Shown here: piece by piece, positions 45,114 through 53,686 of the stretch
How the letters are laid out: each line of letters starts with the position of its first letter
Numbering within the stretch: the first letter of the stretch is position 1
Source of the DNA: Brucella anthropi ATCC 49188
GTDB lineage: Bacteria > Pseudomonadota > Alphaproteobacteria > Rhizobiales > Rhizobiaceae
DNA length: 64,000 nucleotides
Assembly (NCBI RefSeq): GCF_000017405.1
Contig: NC_009667.1
Span: 1,474,001 to 1,538,000, forward strand
Reading direction: 5' to 3'
Position numbers and translations under genes: made by a program
The notes under the pieces: generated by a model
The model's input: only the letters and a program-made list of their open reading frames with translations
Told to the model about the DNA's origin: nothing
Database searches by the model: none

Positions 45114-46649
45114 TCACGCCTCCAGAGAGGGCAGGATGCCGCTCGAAACCGCCCCGGCAAGTGCACCGTCAACCACCAGCTCAGCGGCATTCTTGAGATC
45201 GTCGGCCATATAGCGGTCGTCCTCCAGCGTAGGCACCTTGCCGCGCAACACGGCGATGACCTTGGCCAGTTCCGGGCTGGTGGTCAGCGGCTCGCGCAGC
45301 TCGACGCCGAGCGCGCCGGTCAGCGCCTCGATGCCGATGATGGCGTTGAGGTTGGCGGTCATCTGAAGAAGACGGCGTGCGCCATGGCAAGCCATGGACA
45401 CATGGTCTTCCTGATTGGCCGAGGTCGGGGTGGAATCGACGGAAGCCGGATGCGCCATCTGCTTGTTTTCACTCATGAGTGCCGCAGAAGTGACTTCTGC
45501 GATCATCAGGCCGGAATTGAGGCCCGGCTTGCGGGCGAGGAAGGCCGGAAGACCGAAGGAGAGGGCGGGGTCAACCAGAAGCGCGATGCGGCGCTGCGAG
45601 ATCGCGCCGATTTCGCAGACGGCCAGCGCAATCTGGTCGGCGGCGAAGGCAACAGGTTCGGCATGGAAATTGCCGCCCGACACGGCGCGACCGTCCGAGA
45701 GAATGAGCGGATTGTCGGTGACTGCATTGGCTTCGATTTCCAGCGTGCGGGCTGCCTGACGCAGAATGTCGAGGCAGGCGCCGTCGACTTGCGGCTGGCA
45801 GCGAATGCAATAGGGGTCCTGCACGCGCTGGTCGCCCTCAAGGTGGCTCTGGCGGATGACGGAACCTTCGAGCAGGGCGCGCAGTGCCCGGCCAGCGTCG
45901 ATCTGGCCCTTATGGCCGCGTAGCGTGTGGATTTCCTCGTGGAAAGGTGCGTCCGACCCCATGGCGGCATCGGTGGACAATGCGCCGGTGATCAGCGCTG
46001 TCTGTGCGGCGCGATGCGCACGGAAAAGACCGGCCAGTGCCAGAGCAGTCGAGGTCTGCGTGCCGTTGATGAGCGCCAGCCCTTCCTTGGCAGCAAGCAC
46101 GACCGGCTTCAGTCCGGCCTTTTCCAGTGCCTTCGCGCTGGGTAGACGCTCGCCCTTATAGAAGGCTTCACCTTCACCGATCATGGCCGCAGTCATGTGC
46201 GCCAGCGGTGCAAGGTCGCCAGACGCGCCAACGGAACCCTTTTCCGGGATCATCGGGATCACGCCTTTTTTCAGCATGTCTTCGATGAGGGTGATGACTT
46301 CAAGCCGCACGCCGGAAGCGCCGCGACCGAGCGAAATCAGCTTCAGCGCCATGATGAGGCGCACGATATTTTCCGAAAGCGGTTCGCCGACGCCGCAGCA
46401 ATGCGACAGGATCAGATTGCGCTGGAGCGTGGCGACATCGCCCGCCGCAATACGGATCGAGGCAAGCTTTCCGAAGCCGGTATTGATGCCGTAAACGGGT
46501 TCGTCCCCTGCTGCGATTTCCGCAATGCGAGCCGCAGCCTTTTCGACGCCTGCGTGAAAAGCAGGGTCGATGCGGACGGGGAGACCCTCGCGATAGATTG
46601 TTTCAAGTGTTTCAAGCGGCACGCTGCCGGGCTTCAATACGAGGGTCAT
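45114..46649 (-). CDS. hutH: Histidine ammonia-lyase
   Basis: A 511-residue histidase, exactly the usual length. The self-formed MIO cofactor arises from Ala142-Ser143-Gly144 in [14 protein letters not shown], and [11 protein letters not shown] holds the conserved catalytic tyrosine. It deaminates L-histidine to urocanate in the cytoplasm. The start at 46649 ([10 protein letters not shown]) is the family N-terminus; the open frame continues upstream through a repeat but has no coding look. A palindromic repeat separates it from hutI. Confidence 0.95.
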   Translation of the reverse strand: MTLVLKPGSVPLETLETIYREGLPVRIDPAFHAGVEKAAARIAEIAAGDEPVYGINTGFGKLASIRIAAGDVATLQRNLILSHCCGVGEPLSENIVRLIMALKLISLGRGASGVRLEVITLIEDMLKKGVIPMIPEKGSVGASGDLAPLAHMTAAMIGEGEAFYKGERLPSAKALEKAGLKPVVLAAKEGLALINGTQTSTALALAGLFRAHRAAQTALITGALSTDAAMGSDAPFHEEIHTLRGHKGQIDAGRALRALLEGSVIRQSHLEGDQRVQDPYCIRCQPQVDGACLDILRQAARTLEIEANAVTDNPLILSDGRAVSGGNFHAEPVAFAADQIALAVCEIGAISQRRIALLVDPALSFGLPAFLARKPGLNSGLMIAEVTSAALMSENKQMAHPASVDSTPTSANQEDHVSMACHGARRLLQMTANLNAIIGIEALTGALGVELREPLTTSPELAKVIAVLRGKVPTLEDDRYMADDLKNAAELVVDGALAGAVSSGILPSLEA

Positions 46650-46665
46650 GGAAAACTCCCAAAGA

Positions 46666-46708
46666 GCGCATCTCGAAAAACGTGAAGCGGTTTTCGGATA
46701 AGATGCGC
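46666..46708. repeat. Palindromic interspersed repeat, copy 3 (between hutI and hutH)
   Basis: Perfect outer arms GCGCATCT / AGATGCGC; inner CGAAAAACG ... CGGTTTTCG. In the opposite orientation it matches the cores at 22358 and 52139. It lies in the 73-bp gap of the hut operon, so it is transcribed between hutI and hutH. Confidence 0.8.
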
Positions 46709-46722
46709 GTTGAAACAAAAAC

Positions 46723-47940
46723 TCAGATCTGGCCTTTGAACACACGCTTCCAGAGCGGGTTGAAGCCGATGCGGTAAACAAGCTCTGCCGGGCGCTCGAC
46801 GTCCCAGATCGCGAGGTCGGCATCCTTGCCAATTTCCAGCGTGCCGGTCTGATCAAGAAGCCCGAGTGCGCGCGCTGCTTCGCGGGTCACGCCTGCAATG
46901 CATTCATCGACCGTCATGCGGAAGAGCGTTGCGCCCATATTCATGGTGAGCAGAAGCGAGGTCAGCGGCGAGGTGCCGGGATTGTTGTCGGTGGCGAGCG
47001 CCATCTTGGTACCCGCAGCACGGAAAAGCTCGACCGGCGGCTTTTGTGTTTCGCGAATGAAGTAGTAGGCGCCGGGCAGCAGCACGGCTACCGTTCCGGC
47101 CTTGGCCATAGCGGTAGCGCCGTCCGCATCCGTATATTCCAGATGATCCGCTGAAAGCGCATCATAGGAAGCGGCAAGAGCCGCGCCATGCAGATTGGAC
47201 AACTGGTCGGCATGAAGCTTGACCGGAATATTATGCGCCTTGGCCGCATCGAAGACGCGGGCGATTTCGTCGGGCAAGAAGGCGATGCCTTCGCAAAAAC
47301 CGTCAACCGCATCGGCCAGATTTTCAGCGGCGATAGCCGGAAGCATATCGTTGATGACGCGGTCGATATAGGCGGCCTTGTCGCCATTCATTTCCGGTGG
47401 CAGGGCATGCGCGCCGAGGAAGGTGGTGCGGACCGTCACGTCACGTTCTTCGCCAAGACGGCGGGCGGCTTTCAGTGACTTGATTTCGCTGTCGCGGTCG
47501 AGACCGTAACCCGACTTGACTTCAACGGTGGTGACGCCTTCGGCAATCAGCGCATCGAGACGGGGCAGGGTTTCGCGCACCAGATCGTCTTCGCTGGCAG
47601 CGCGCAGGTTCTTGACTGAGGAAACAATGCCGCCGCCTGCACGTGCCACTTCTTCGTAAGTGGCACCATTCAGGCGCAATTCAAACTCATGCGCGCGGTT
47701 GCCGGCATGGACAAGATGCGTGTGGCAGTCGACCAGGCCGGGCGTGATCAAGCGGTTCTCGCAGTCGATTTTCTCGAAAGATGCATATTCAGCAGGCAGT
47801 GCATTTTCCGGACCGACATAAGCGATCTTGCCGTCTTTGACGGCGAGCACTGCATTGTCGATGAGCCCCAGACCCTCGGCGTTTTCACCCAAGGTGGCGA
47901 TACGGGCGTTGCTGAAAATGTAGCTTGTTTTATCTGGCAT
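46723..47940 (-). CDS. hutI: Imidazolonepropionase
   Basis: A 405-residue metal-dependent amidohydrolase that opens 4-imidazolone-5-propionate to N-formimino-L-glutamate. Metal ligands His73 and His75 lie in [10 protein letters not shown], and FCEGIAF and [10 protein letters not shown] (metal-binding Asp) follow at usual distances. The start at 47940 ([10 protein letters not shown]) is preferred to a frame reaching 47970. It is the first gene of the leftward hut operon; the HutC-type palindrome lies 33 bp upstream of its start. Confidence 0.93.
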   Translation of the reverse strand: MPDKTSYIFSNARIATLGENAEGLGLIDNAVLAVKDGKIAYVGPENALPAEYASFEKIDCENRLITPGLVDCHTHLVHAGNRAHEFELRLNGATYEEVARAGGGIVSSVKNLRAASEDDLVRETLPRLDALIAEGVTTVEVKSGYGLDRDSEIKSLKAARRLGEERDVTVRTTFLGAHALPPEMNGDKAAYIDRVINDMLPAIAAENLADAVDGFCEGIAFLPDEIARVFDAAKAHNIPVKLHADQLSNLHGAALAASYDALSADHLEYTDADGATAMAKAGTVAVLLPGAYYFIRETQKPPVELFRAAGTKMALATDNNPGTSPLTSLLLTMNMGATLFRMTVDECIAGVTREAARALGLLDQTGTLEIGKDADLAIWDVERPAELVYRIGFNPLWKRVFKGQI

Positions 47941-47972
47941 GAGCGTTTTCTCGCTTCCCCTGTTTTTCAATA

Positions 47973-47984
47973 ATGTATATACAT
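47973..47984. promoter_or_regulatory. Candidate HutC operator (ATGTATATACAT)
   Basis: A perfect 12-bp palindrome in the 135-bp gap between the divergent hutI and hutF genes, embedded in AT-rich sequence. It fits the TGTATATACA type of HutC site I recall from other Proteobacteria. One site could control both hut operons. Confidence 0.75.
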
Positions 47985-48075
47985 ATTAACGGAGCCGCCA
48001 AGAGAAAAAATGCATCCATTTGCGATCTGTTGAAAGATCGGCGTGTGAATTTGGCGAAATGAGGAGCTTGTTCGA

Positions 48076-49443
48076 ATGTCTGCCGCAGCCACAAAAACGC
48101 AATTTATCCATGCCGGTCAGGCGCTTCTGCAAACAGGTTGGGCGGATGATGTGCGTCTTGGCATTGTCGACGGAAAAATCGCATCTGTGGAAACCGGCGT
48201 CAGTGCGCAGTCGGGCGACGAACACCATGCAGTGATCGTTTCAGGCATGCCAAATCTGCACAGCCATGCGTTCCAATATGGCATGGCAGGACTGGCTGAG
48301 CGGCGTGGACCTTCTGCTGACAGCTTCTGGAGCTGGCGCGAGATCATGTACAAGTTTGCGCTCACCATGTCGCCGGAACAGGCGGAAGCTGTAGCGCTGC
48401 GGCTTTATGTCGACATGCTGGAGGCAGGATTTACCCGCGTCGGCGAGTTTCATTATCTGCATCATGATCGCGACGGCACACCTTACGGCAATATTTCCGA
48501 GATGGCGGATCGCATTGTTTCCGCAGCTGGGGCAGCGGGTATCGGCCTGACATTGCTGCCAGTGCTTTATGCGCATTCGACCTTTGGCGGTGCTGCTCCG
48601 AATGAAGGCCAGCGTCGGTTTATCAATGATGAAGCAAGCTTTTCCCGTTTGATTGAAGGCTGCCAGAAAGCGCTTGTCGGTTTCGATGGTGCCGTGCTTG
48701 GCGTAGCCCCGCACAGTCTGCGTGCTGTCACCCCCGATGAGCTGACATTTGCGGCAAAGCTTTTGCCGGATGCGCCTGTGCATATTCACATTGCCGAACA
48801 GGTCAAGGAAGTGGACGACTGCATTGCATGGTCGGGCCAGCGACCTGTTGAATGGCTGCTTGACCATCAGGAATTGTCGTCGCGCTGGTGCCTCATCCAC
48901 GCGACCCACATGACCGACGCGGAAACCATGCGCATGGCTGAGGCTGGTGCGATTGCTGGTCTTTGTCCTGTGACGGAGGCCAATCTTGGTGACGGCACTT
49001 TCAATGCCACGGTCTTCCACGAAGCAGGCGGCAAGTTCGGCGTCGGCTCGGATTCCAATGTGCTGATCGGCATTAGCGATGAGTTACGCCAGTACGAATA
49101 TTCGCAGCGTCTCCTGCACCGCGCGCGCAATGTTCTGGCCGAGAACGCAGGCTCGACAGGCCGCGCATTGTTCGATGGCGCGGTGACGGGCGGCAATATC
49201 GCCATGGGACGTGCAAGCGATGGCTTGGAAGCGGGGGCTTCGGCCGATTTCGTCGCACTTGATGCGGCGCGTCTGCCACATGCAAAAGGCGACGCAGTGC
49301 TCGATGGCTGGATTTTTGGCGGTCGCGCACGACCGTCCGATGTATGGGTGCGCGGCGTTAAACAGGTGGAAGGCGGGCGTCACCGCTTGCGCGATGAGGC
49401 CGAGCGTGCTTTCCAGAAAGTGATCGGCGAATTACTCGCCTGA
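48076..49443 (+). CDS. hutF: Formimidoylglutamate deiminase
   Basis: A 455-residue amidohydrolase of the HutF type. Metal ligands His62 and His64 in MPNLHSHAFQYGMAGLAERR, and HIAEQVKEVDDC and GVGSDSNVLIG further on, are diagnostic. It converts N-formimino-glutamate to N-formylglutamate plus ammonia, feeding hutG. Start ATG 48076 follows GAGGAGCTTGTTCG. hutC follows after 11 bp, so regulator and enzyme form the rightward hut operon. Confidence 0.93.
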   Translation: MSAAATKTQFIHAGQALLQTGWADDVRLGIVDGKIASVETGVSAQSGDEHHAVIVSGMPNLHSHAFQYGMAGLAERRGPSADSFWSWREIMYKFALTMSPEQAEAVALRLYVDMLEAGFTRVGEFHYLHHDRDGTPYGNISEMADRIVSAAGAAGIGLTLLPVLYAHSTFGGAAPNEGQRRFINDEASFSRLIEGCQKALVGFDGAVLGVAPHSLRAVTPDELTFAAKLLPDAPVHIHIAEQVKEVDDCIAWSGQRPVEWLLDHQELSSRWCLIHATHMTDAETMRMAEAGAIAGLCPVTEANLGDGTFNATVFHEAGGKFGVGSDSNVLIGISDELRQYEYSQRLLHRARNVLAENAGSTGRALFDGAVTGGNIAMGRASDGLEAGASADFVALDAARLPHAKGDAVLDGWIFGGRARPSDVWVRGVKQVEGGRHRLRDEAERAFQKVIGELLA

Positions 49444-49454
49444 CAGGAGATGGC

Positions 49455-50201
49455 ATGGCTGGCGAAGACTTGATCGTAAAGGACGCACCGGTGCTTTCGC
49501 TGCATCAGCGTATTCTGGACGATATAGAATCGCGCATCCTGTCGGGAGAATGGCTGCCCGGTCATCGCATCCCGTTTGAACACGAGCTGACGGAACAATA
49601 TGGCTGTTCACGCATGACTGTGAACAAGGCGCTGACGCAGCTGGCGAAAGCCGGTCTGATTGAGCGCAAGCGGAGATCCGGCAGTTTTGTTTCCTTTCCG
49701 CAATCGCAGGCTGCAATCCTCGAAATCCACGATATTCGCGATGAAGTGGCAGCGCTCGGCGCCGCTTATAGGTTCGAGCTGACGAGCCGGCGCGAGCGAT
49801 TGAGCGGACCAGCCGATGCAAGGCATATCGACATGCCGCGCCATACGCCGCTGGTTGAACTCGTCTGCCGTCACTATGCGGGCAAGCGTGTCTTCGCTCT
49901 GGAAGAGCGCATCATCAGTCTGGATGCGGTTCCGACCGCTGCGCAGACTGACTTTGCTGAAAATTCGCCGGGACCATGGCTGGTTTCGTGCGTGCCGTGG
50001 AGTAGCGCAAAACACTCGATACGTGCGATTGCCGCCACGCAGGAAAATGCTGGCATGCTCGGTATTCCGCTGGGGGCGCCCTGTCTGGTGATCGAGCGCC
50101 AGACGTGGAACGCTGACCAGCCGGTAACACATGTACGCTTTACCTATCCCGGCGACAGCCATGCGCTGGTGGCGAATTTCACGCCATCGCAGGGAGGATA
50201 A
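49455..50201 (+). CDS. hutC: Histidine utilisation repressor HutC (GntR family)
   Basis: A 248-residue GntR/HutC repressor. Residues 14-85 are the winged helix (LHQRILDDIESRILSGEWLP, YGCSRMTVNKALTQLAKAGL, GSFV), residues 95-240 the UTRA domain that binds urocanate, with LVELVCRHYAGKRVFALEER and PCLVIERQTW. It should repress both hut operons until urocanate binds; the likely operator is at 47973-47984. The start follows AGGAG. Confidence 0.92.
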   Translation: MAGEDLIVKDAPVLSLHQRILDDIESRILSGEWLPGHRIPFEHELTEQYGCSRMTVNKALTQLAKAGLIERKRRSGSFVSFPQSQAAILEIHDIRDEVAALGAAYRFELTSRRERLSGPADARHIDMPRHTPLVELVCRHYAGKRVFALEERIISLDAVPTAAQTDFAENSPGPWLVSCVPWSSAKHSIRAIAATQENAGMLGIPLGAPCLVIERQTWNADQPVTHVRFTYPGDSHALVANFTPSQGG

Positions 50202-50252
50202 ACGGCTGGTCGTGCACATTACGGCCCGGCAAACGCATCGGCGCGCTTTTCC

Positions 50253-50564
50253 TCATGGTTTGACTGTTAGCATTCCGATCATATCGGGGTGAAAACGGCA
50301 GTAAAACTTGACCGCTTCTGGCGATTTCAGAACCTGTCTCGTAACCTTCCGGGGTGGCAGGAGAATATCCCATCCTCCCTTTACGGTTGCGGTGTGCTGC
50401 ATCGGGTCCTTATTGTTCCATTCGATCACATCGCCCACGTTCGCTTCAATGTTCTGCGGTGAAAAAGCAAGTTTTTCGACCGTAATTTCAATTGTTTTCG
50501 CCTTTGCCGGGACACTGATAATCAGCAACCCGGCAAGTATGGTGACAGCTTGAACATATCTCAT
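50253..50564 (-). CDS. Cupredoxin (amicyanin/plastocyanin-like), periplasmic
   Basis: A 103-residue type I copper protein. The signal peptide MRYVQAVTILAGLLIISVPA ends at AKA. The copper ligands are His57 (MQHTA), Cys89, His92 and Met95 in FYCRFHPDMIG; the C-x2-H-x2-M spacing is that of amicyanin. No methylamine dehydrogenase gene is adjacent. It shares a transcript with the DUF4142 gene (10-bp gap) and lies under the second ECF promoter, so a role in periplasmic redox or copper stress is likely but unproven. Confidence 0.85.
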   Translation of the reverse strand: MRYVQAVTILAGLLIISVPAKAKTIEITVEKLAFSPQNIEANVGDVIEWNNKDPMQHTATVKGGWDILLPPRKVTRQVLKSPEAVKFYCRFHPDMIGMLTVKP

Positions 50565-50574
50565 CGGACCGGTC

Positions 50575-51102
50575 CTATTTCAAAGACATGGCGATGTGTT
50601 CGGCATGTTGCTCATGGCTCTGGAACAATTTGAGACCGGTTTCGAGCAGGCTCTTCAGTTCAGTGTTGCTGGCGGACGGGATAAGTGCGGTTTTCAGCGC
50701 CTTGTTCACTTCCTTATGATAGGCAACCTCGTTGTCGACATAGGATTTGTCGAAAGCTGCGCCATCGAGTTTGCTCAACCTGGTCAGTTCTTCTGCTGCC
50801 GCTTTGGACAAGGCTTTGCTTGTGTCGTTATCCTCCGGTGTGACGTTCAGTTTCTTGACCAGAGCGAGCGCCCGCTGATTGACCGCTTCATGATCACGCA
50901 GCATGGTCTGTGCGAACTCAAGCACCGTTTTGTTTTTGGATTTTTCGAGAGCCTGTTTGGCAGCCGCGACATCGATGGCGCCTGCCGTGTAGGCAATATG
51001 GGCTATCGCCGGATCGTGTAATTTTCCGTCATGGGCAATTGCCAGAGACAGACTGCCGCAAATGCAAATTGCAGCAACGGATACAACTGAACGAATAGAC
51101 AT
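50575..51102 (-). CDS. DUF4142 domain-containing periplasmic protein
   Basis: A 175-residue protein with a signal peptide (MSIRSVVSVAAICICGSLSL, cleaved near AIA). The mature part is predicted all-helical and matches DUF4142: AHIAYTAGAIDVAAAKQALE, EFAQTMLRDHEAVNQRALAL and the C-terminal FQSHEQHAEHIA. Its helix pattern with spaced His/Glu recalls a ferritin-like bundle. The start at 51102 is the signal-peptide ATG; a longer frame reaches into the repeat. It is the first gene of the pair controlled by the ECF promoter at 51214-51241. Confidence 0.84.
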   Translation of the reverse strand: MSIRSVVSVAAICICGSLSLAIAHDGKLHDPAIAHIAYTAGAIDVAAAKQALEKSKNKTVLEFAQTMLRDHEAVNQRALALVKKLNVTPEDNDTSKALSKAAAEELTRLSKLDGAAFDKSYVDNEVAYHKEVNKALKTALIPSASNTELKSLLETGLKLFQSHEQHAEHIAMSLK

Positions 51103-51156
51103 GGAACTCTCCCTTGTCCGGCGCCTTTTTACGGGCTCCAAATAGTTGTTTCGTCG

Positions 51157-51204
51157 CATTATCCTACGCAAAACCGCTTCGCACTTTTGCTGGAAATGCT
51201 CTAG
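51157..51204. repeat. Palindromic interspersed repeat, copy 4 (in DUF4142 leader)
   Basis: The pattern CGCATTATCC...GCAAAACCGCTTCGCACTTTTGC...GGAAATGCTCT is a variant subtype of the repeat family, with inner arms GCAAAA / TTTTGC. It lies between the ECF promoter and the DUF4142 start, so it is in the 5' leader of that message. Confidence 0.7.
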
Positions 51205-51213
51205 TGACAGCTA

Positions 51214-51241
51214 TTGGATGCGGGAGAGTTCAAAAGGTTCC
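51214..51241 (-). promoter_or_regulatory. ECF-type promoter of the DUF4142-cupredoxin operon
   Basis: On the minus strand: GGAACCTTTTG (51241-51231), an 11-nt spacer, then ATCCAA (51219-51214). The same two elements with the same spacing lie upstream of the sigma gene itself (51961-51988). The GGAAC core is the usual ECF -35 element. It begins 5 bp after the sigma stop codon. Confidence 0.75.
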
Positions 51242-51246
51242 TGACA

Positions 51247-51936
51247 TTAAGTCAGTTCGTCCAGCCGCGCCAAAACGGCAGTTATAATCCGCTCGCAGCG
51301 TTTGCCTGCGAAGGGAAAGGCATCCAGCAATACAGGGCCGATTTTCTCGTCCAGCTGTTTTCGTAACAAATATCGGGCGCGGTGAAGACGTGTCTTTACG
51401 GTTTGCGGGCGCAGATTCAACAATTCGGCTGTTTCATCCACGCTCAAACCTTCAATGACCCGTGCGACGAATACGAGGCGAAAAATTTCCGGCAGATTAT
51501 CCGTTGCCTGTTCGACCAGCTGCAATATCTGGCGCTGCGCAAAACTGCGTTCGGGGTCATTCACGCTCATGTCGGATGGAAACGGGATGATATTGTTTGT
51601 GTCGGGTGTGGTCTCAAGAAGCTTCTCGACCTTCCGGGTTTTGCGCAGACGACCGAGGGCTTCGTGAATTGCAATACGGGATAGCCACGTGGTCAGGCTG
51701 GATTGGCCGCGAAAGCGATCAAGACTCCTGAAAGCCAGAAAATAGGTCTCCTGAACCACATCTTCCGCTTCGCTGTCGTTGCGCACGATGCCGCGGGCCA
51801 GACGATAGAGCCGCTGATTGTTGGTCTGCATGATTTTGCGCAGCGCTTCCAGATCGTGCATTTTTGCGCACTGGGCGAGGACAAGATCATCCTGAAATGT
51901 TGGAGAGGTGGCGGGTAACGCTGTTTTTGCACGCAT
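51247..51936 (-). CDS. ECF-type RNA polymerase sigma factor
   Basis: A 229-residue sigma-70 family factor with regions 2 (RLARGIVRNDSEAEDVVQET, FRGQSSLTTWLSRIA) and 4 (LPEIFRLVFVARVIEGLSVD, LNLRPQTVKTRLHRARYLLR) and no region 1 or 3, which defines ECF sigma factors. It carries an unusual C-terminal extension of about 40 residues with FPFAGKRCERI. No anti-sigma factor gene is next to it. It probably controls itself and the downstream DUF4142-cupredoxin genes through identical promoters. The start at 51936 follows AGGAG. Confidence 0.9.
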   Translation of the reverse strand: MRAKTALPATSPTFQDDLVLAQCAKMHDLEALRKIMQTNNQRLYRLARGIVRNDSEAEDVVQETYFLAFRSLDRFRGQSSLTTWLSRIAIHEALGRLRKTRKVEKLLETTPDTNNIIPFPSDMSVNDPERSFAQRQILQLVEQATDNLPEIFRLVFVARVIEGLSVDETAELLNLRPQTVKTRLHRARYLLRKQLDEKIGPVLLDAFPFAGKRCERIITAVLARLDELT

Positions 51937-51960
51937 GGGTCAAACTCCTGTGGAGTTTCA

Positions 51961-51988
51961 TTGGATGTATGCGAGGCCAAAAGGTTCC
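51961..51988 (-). promoter_or_regulatory. ECF-type promoter of the sigma factor gene
   Basis: On the minus strand: GGAACCTTTTG (51988-51978), an 11-nt spacer, then ATCCAA (51966-51961), 25 bp upstream of the sigma start codon. It matches the element at 51214-51241 base for base outside the spacer. Confidence 0.75.
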
Positions 51989-52067
51989 CGAAACAAGACA
52001 ATATACGTTCTGAATAGTATCGCGGTTTGATATTTCCCGATAGCGGCGAATGAATTGCTGTTATCAG

Positions 52068-52099
52068 AAAAAAAGCCGCCGCAGGGGAACAGCGGCGGC
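52068..52099 (-). terminator. Rho-independent terminator after the omega-transaminase gene
   Basis: On the minus strand GCCGCCGC-N9-GCGGCGGC (perfect 8-bp stem) followed by a T7 run. It lies about 115 bp past the stop of the transaminase gene, after a repeat element. Confidence 0.85.
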
Positions 52100-52138
52100 G
52101 AGCGCATCGGTCTAAAAATCGATGCGTAGTTTAAAAAT

Positions 52139-52187
52139 AGAGCGCATCTTGTCCGAAAACCGTTTCACACTTTTCGGGATGCGCTCT
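52139..52187. repeat. Palindromic interspersed repeat, copy 5
   Basis: Perfect 10-bp outer arms AGAGCGCATC / GATGCGCTCT and inner CCGAAAA / TTTTCGG. It lies between the transaminase stop and its terminator, with a further small hairpin CGCATCG/CGATGCG at 52103-52126 beside it. This is the best-preserved copy in the window. Confidence 0.85.
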
Positions 52188-52213
52188 AAAAGGCAGCATG
52201 ACTTGGGTGAAGG

Positions 52214-53542
52214 TCAGGCTGCGCGTTTGATGGCGTCACCGATGACGGACACGATCGTGTCGATCTGTTCCTTTTCCACGATCAGTGGTGGCGAAAGCGC
52301 GATCACATCGCCGGTTACGCGGATGAGCAGGCCCTTCTTGAAGCAATCCACGAAAACATCGTAGGCGCGGGCGCCCGGTGCATCCTTGCGCGACGAGAGT
52401 TCGATGGCACCAACCAGACCGAGGTTGCGAATGTCGATGACGTTCGAAACGTCCTTGAGTGAATGGAGTGCCTCCTGCCAATGATTGGCAAGTTCCGCAC
52501 CGCGCGTCAGCAAGCCTTCCTCGGCATAGACTTCCAGCGTTGCAAGGCCGGCAGCAGCGGCAACCGGATGGCCGGAATAGGTGTAGCCATGGAACAGCTC
52601 GATGGCGTTTTCCGGCCCGGTCATCAGGCCATCATAGACCTTGCGGGCGGCGAAGACTGCGCCCATCGGGATGGCGCCATTGGTCAGGCCCTTGGCGGTT
52701 GTCACGAGGTCGGGCACGACGCCGAAATAATCAACCGCAAACGGCGTGCCGAGGCGGCCGAAACCGGTGATGACTTCGTCGAAGATCAGGAGGATGCCAT
52801 GCTTGTCTGCCGTAGCGCGGAGGCGTTCCAGATAGCCCTTCGGTGGCAGGATGACGCCAGCCGAACCGGACATCGGTTCAACGATAACCGCAGCGATCTT
52901 TTCAGCGCCATGCAGCTGGACGAGGCGTTCCAGATCGTCGGCAAGTTCGATGCCGTTTGCAGGCAGGCCCTTGGAGAAGGCGTTCTTCTCGATATCGAGC
53001 GTATGGCGCAGATGGTCGGCAGGAATCTGTGGGAAGACGCGGCGGTTATTGACAAGGCCGCCGACGGAAATGCCGCCGAAACCAACGCCGTGATAGCCCT
53101 TTTCGCGACCCAGAACCATGGTGCGGGTGCCCTGGCCGATGGCGCGCTGATAGGCGATGGCGATCTTCAGTGCGGTATCGACCGATTCCGAACCGGAATT
53201 GGTGAAGAATACGCGGTCGAGTTTTGCATCCGGTCCGCCCGGTGCGATAGCTGCGAGCTTTTCAGCAAAGTCGAAAGCCACATTATGGCCCATCTGAAAG
53301 GTCGGTGCGAAATCCATGGTCGAAATCTGGCGCTCGACAGCTTCGGTGATGCGCTTGCGGCCATGACCGGCATTGCAGCACCAGAGACCAGCCGTGCCAT
53401 CCAGAACCTGATTGCCATCGGTGTCGGTGTAATACATGCCCGAAGCACTTGCGAGCAGGCGAGGCGCTGCCTTGAACTGCCGGTTCGCGGTGAACGGCAT
53501 CCAGAAGTTCTCAAGGCTTGGCGTGTTGGTTTTGGTGAGCAT
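52214..53542 (-). CDS. Omega-amino acid:pyruvate aminotransferase (class III)
   Basis: A 442-residue class III PLP transaminase. The N-terminus FWMPFTANRQFKAAPRLL, GMYYTDTDGNQVLDGTAGLW and FFTNSGSESVDTALK match omega-amino acid:pyruvate transaminases (beta-alanine:pyruvate type), a group that includes Ochrobactrum enzymes. The PLP lysine is Lys284 in TTAKGLTNGAIPMG, and DEVITGFGR carries the pyridine-binding aspartate. It moves the terminal amino group of beta-alanine, putrescine-like or other amines to pyruvate. Start at 53542 after AGGAGG. The XRE-cupin gene is divergent and likely regulates it. Confidence 0.87.
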   Translation of the reverse strand: MLTKTNTPSLENFWMPFTANRQFKAAPRLLASASGMYYTDTDGNQVLDGTAGLWCCNAGHGRKRITEAVERQISTMDFAPTFQMGHNVAFDFAEKLAAIAPGGPDAKLDRVFFTNSGSESVDTALKIAIAYQRAIGQGTRTMVLGREKGYHGVGFGGISVGGLVNNRRVFPQIPADHLRHTLDIEKNAFSKGLPANGIELADDLERLVQLHGAEKIAAVIVEPMSGSAGVILPPKGYLERLRATADKHGILLIFDEVITGFGRLGTPFAVDYFGVVPDLVTTAKGLTNGAIPMGAVFAARKVYDGLMTGPENAIELFHGYTYSGHPVAAAAGLATLEVYAEEGLLTRGAELANHWQEALHSLKDVSNVIDIRNLGLVGAIELSSRKDAPGARAYDVFVDCFKKGLLIRVTGDVIALSPPLIVEKEQIDTIVSVIGDAIKRAA

Positions 53543-53632
53543 AATTACCTCCTATTTGTAAGCAGCAGGCCACGCTTTGCGAGGTGCAACAAGTCCTTTT
53601 CTTCAAGATATTAAGTTATTGTTTTTATGTGG

Positions 53633-53642
53633 GATAATTATC
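53633..53642. promoter_or_regulatory. Palindrome GATAATTATC in the divergent transaminase/XRE region
   Basis: A perfect 10-bp palindrome, 45 bp before the XRE start and 91 bp before the transaminase start. It overlaps a possible -10 box (GATAAT), so binding there could repress the XRE gene. Confidence 0.4.
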
Positions 53643-53686
53643 AAGTTTGTGCTATATCGAACATCATAAACATGGGGAAGAGTTCG

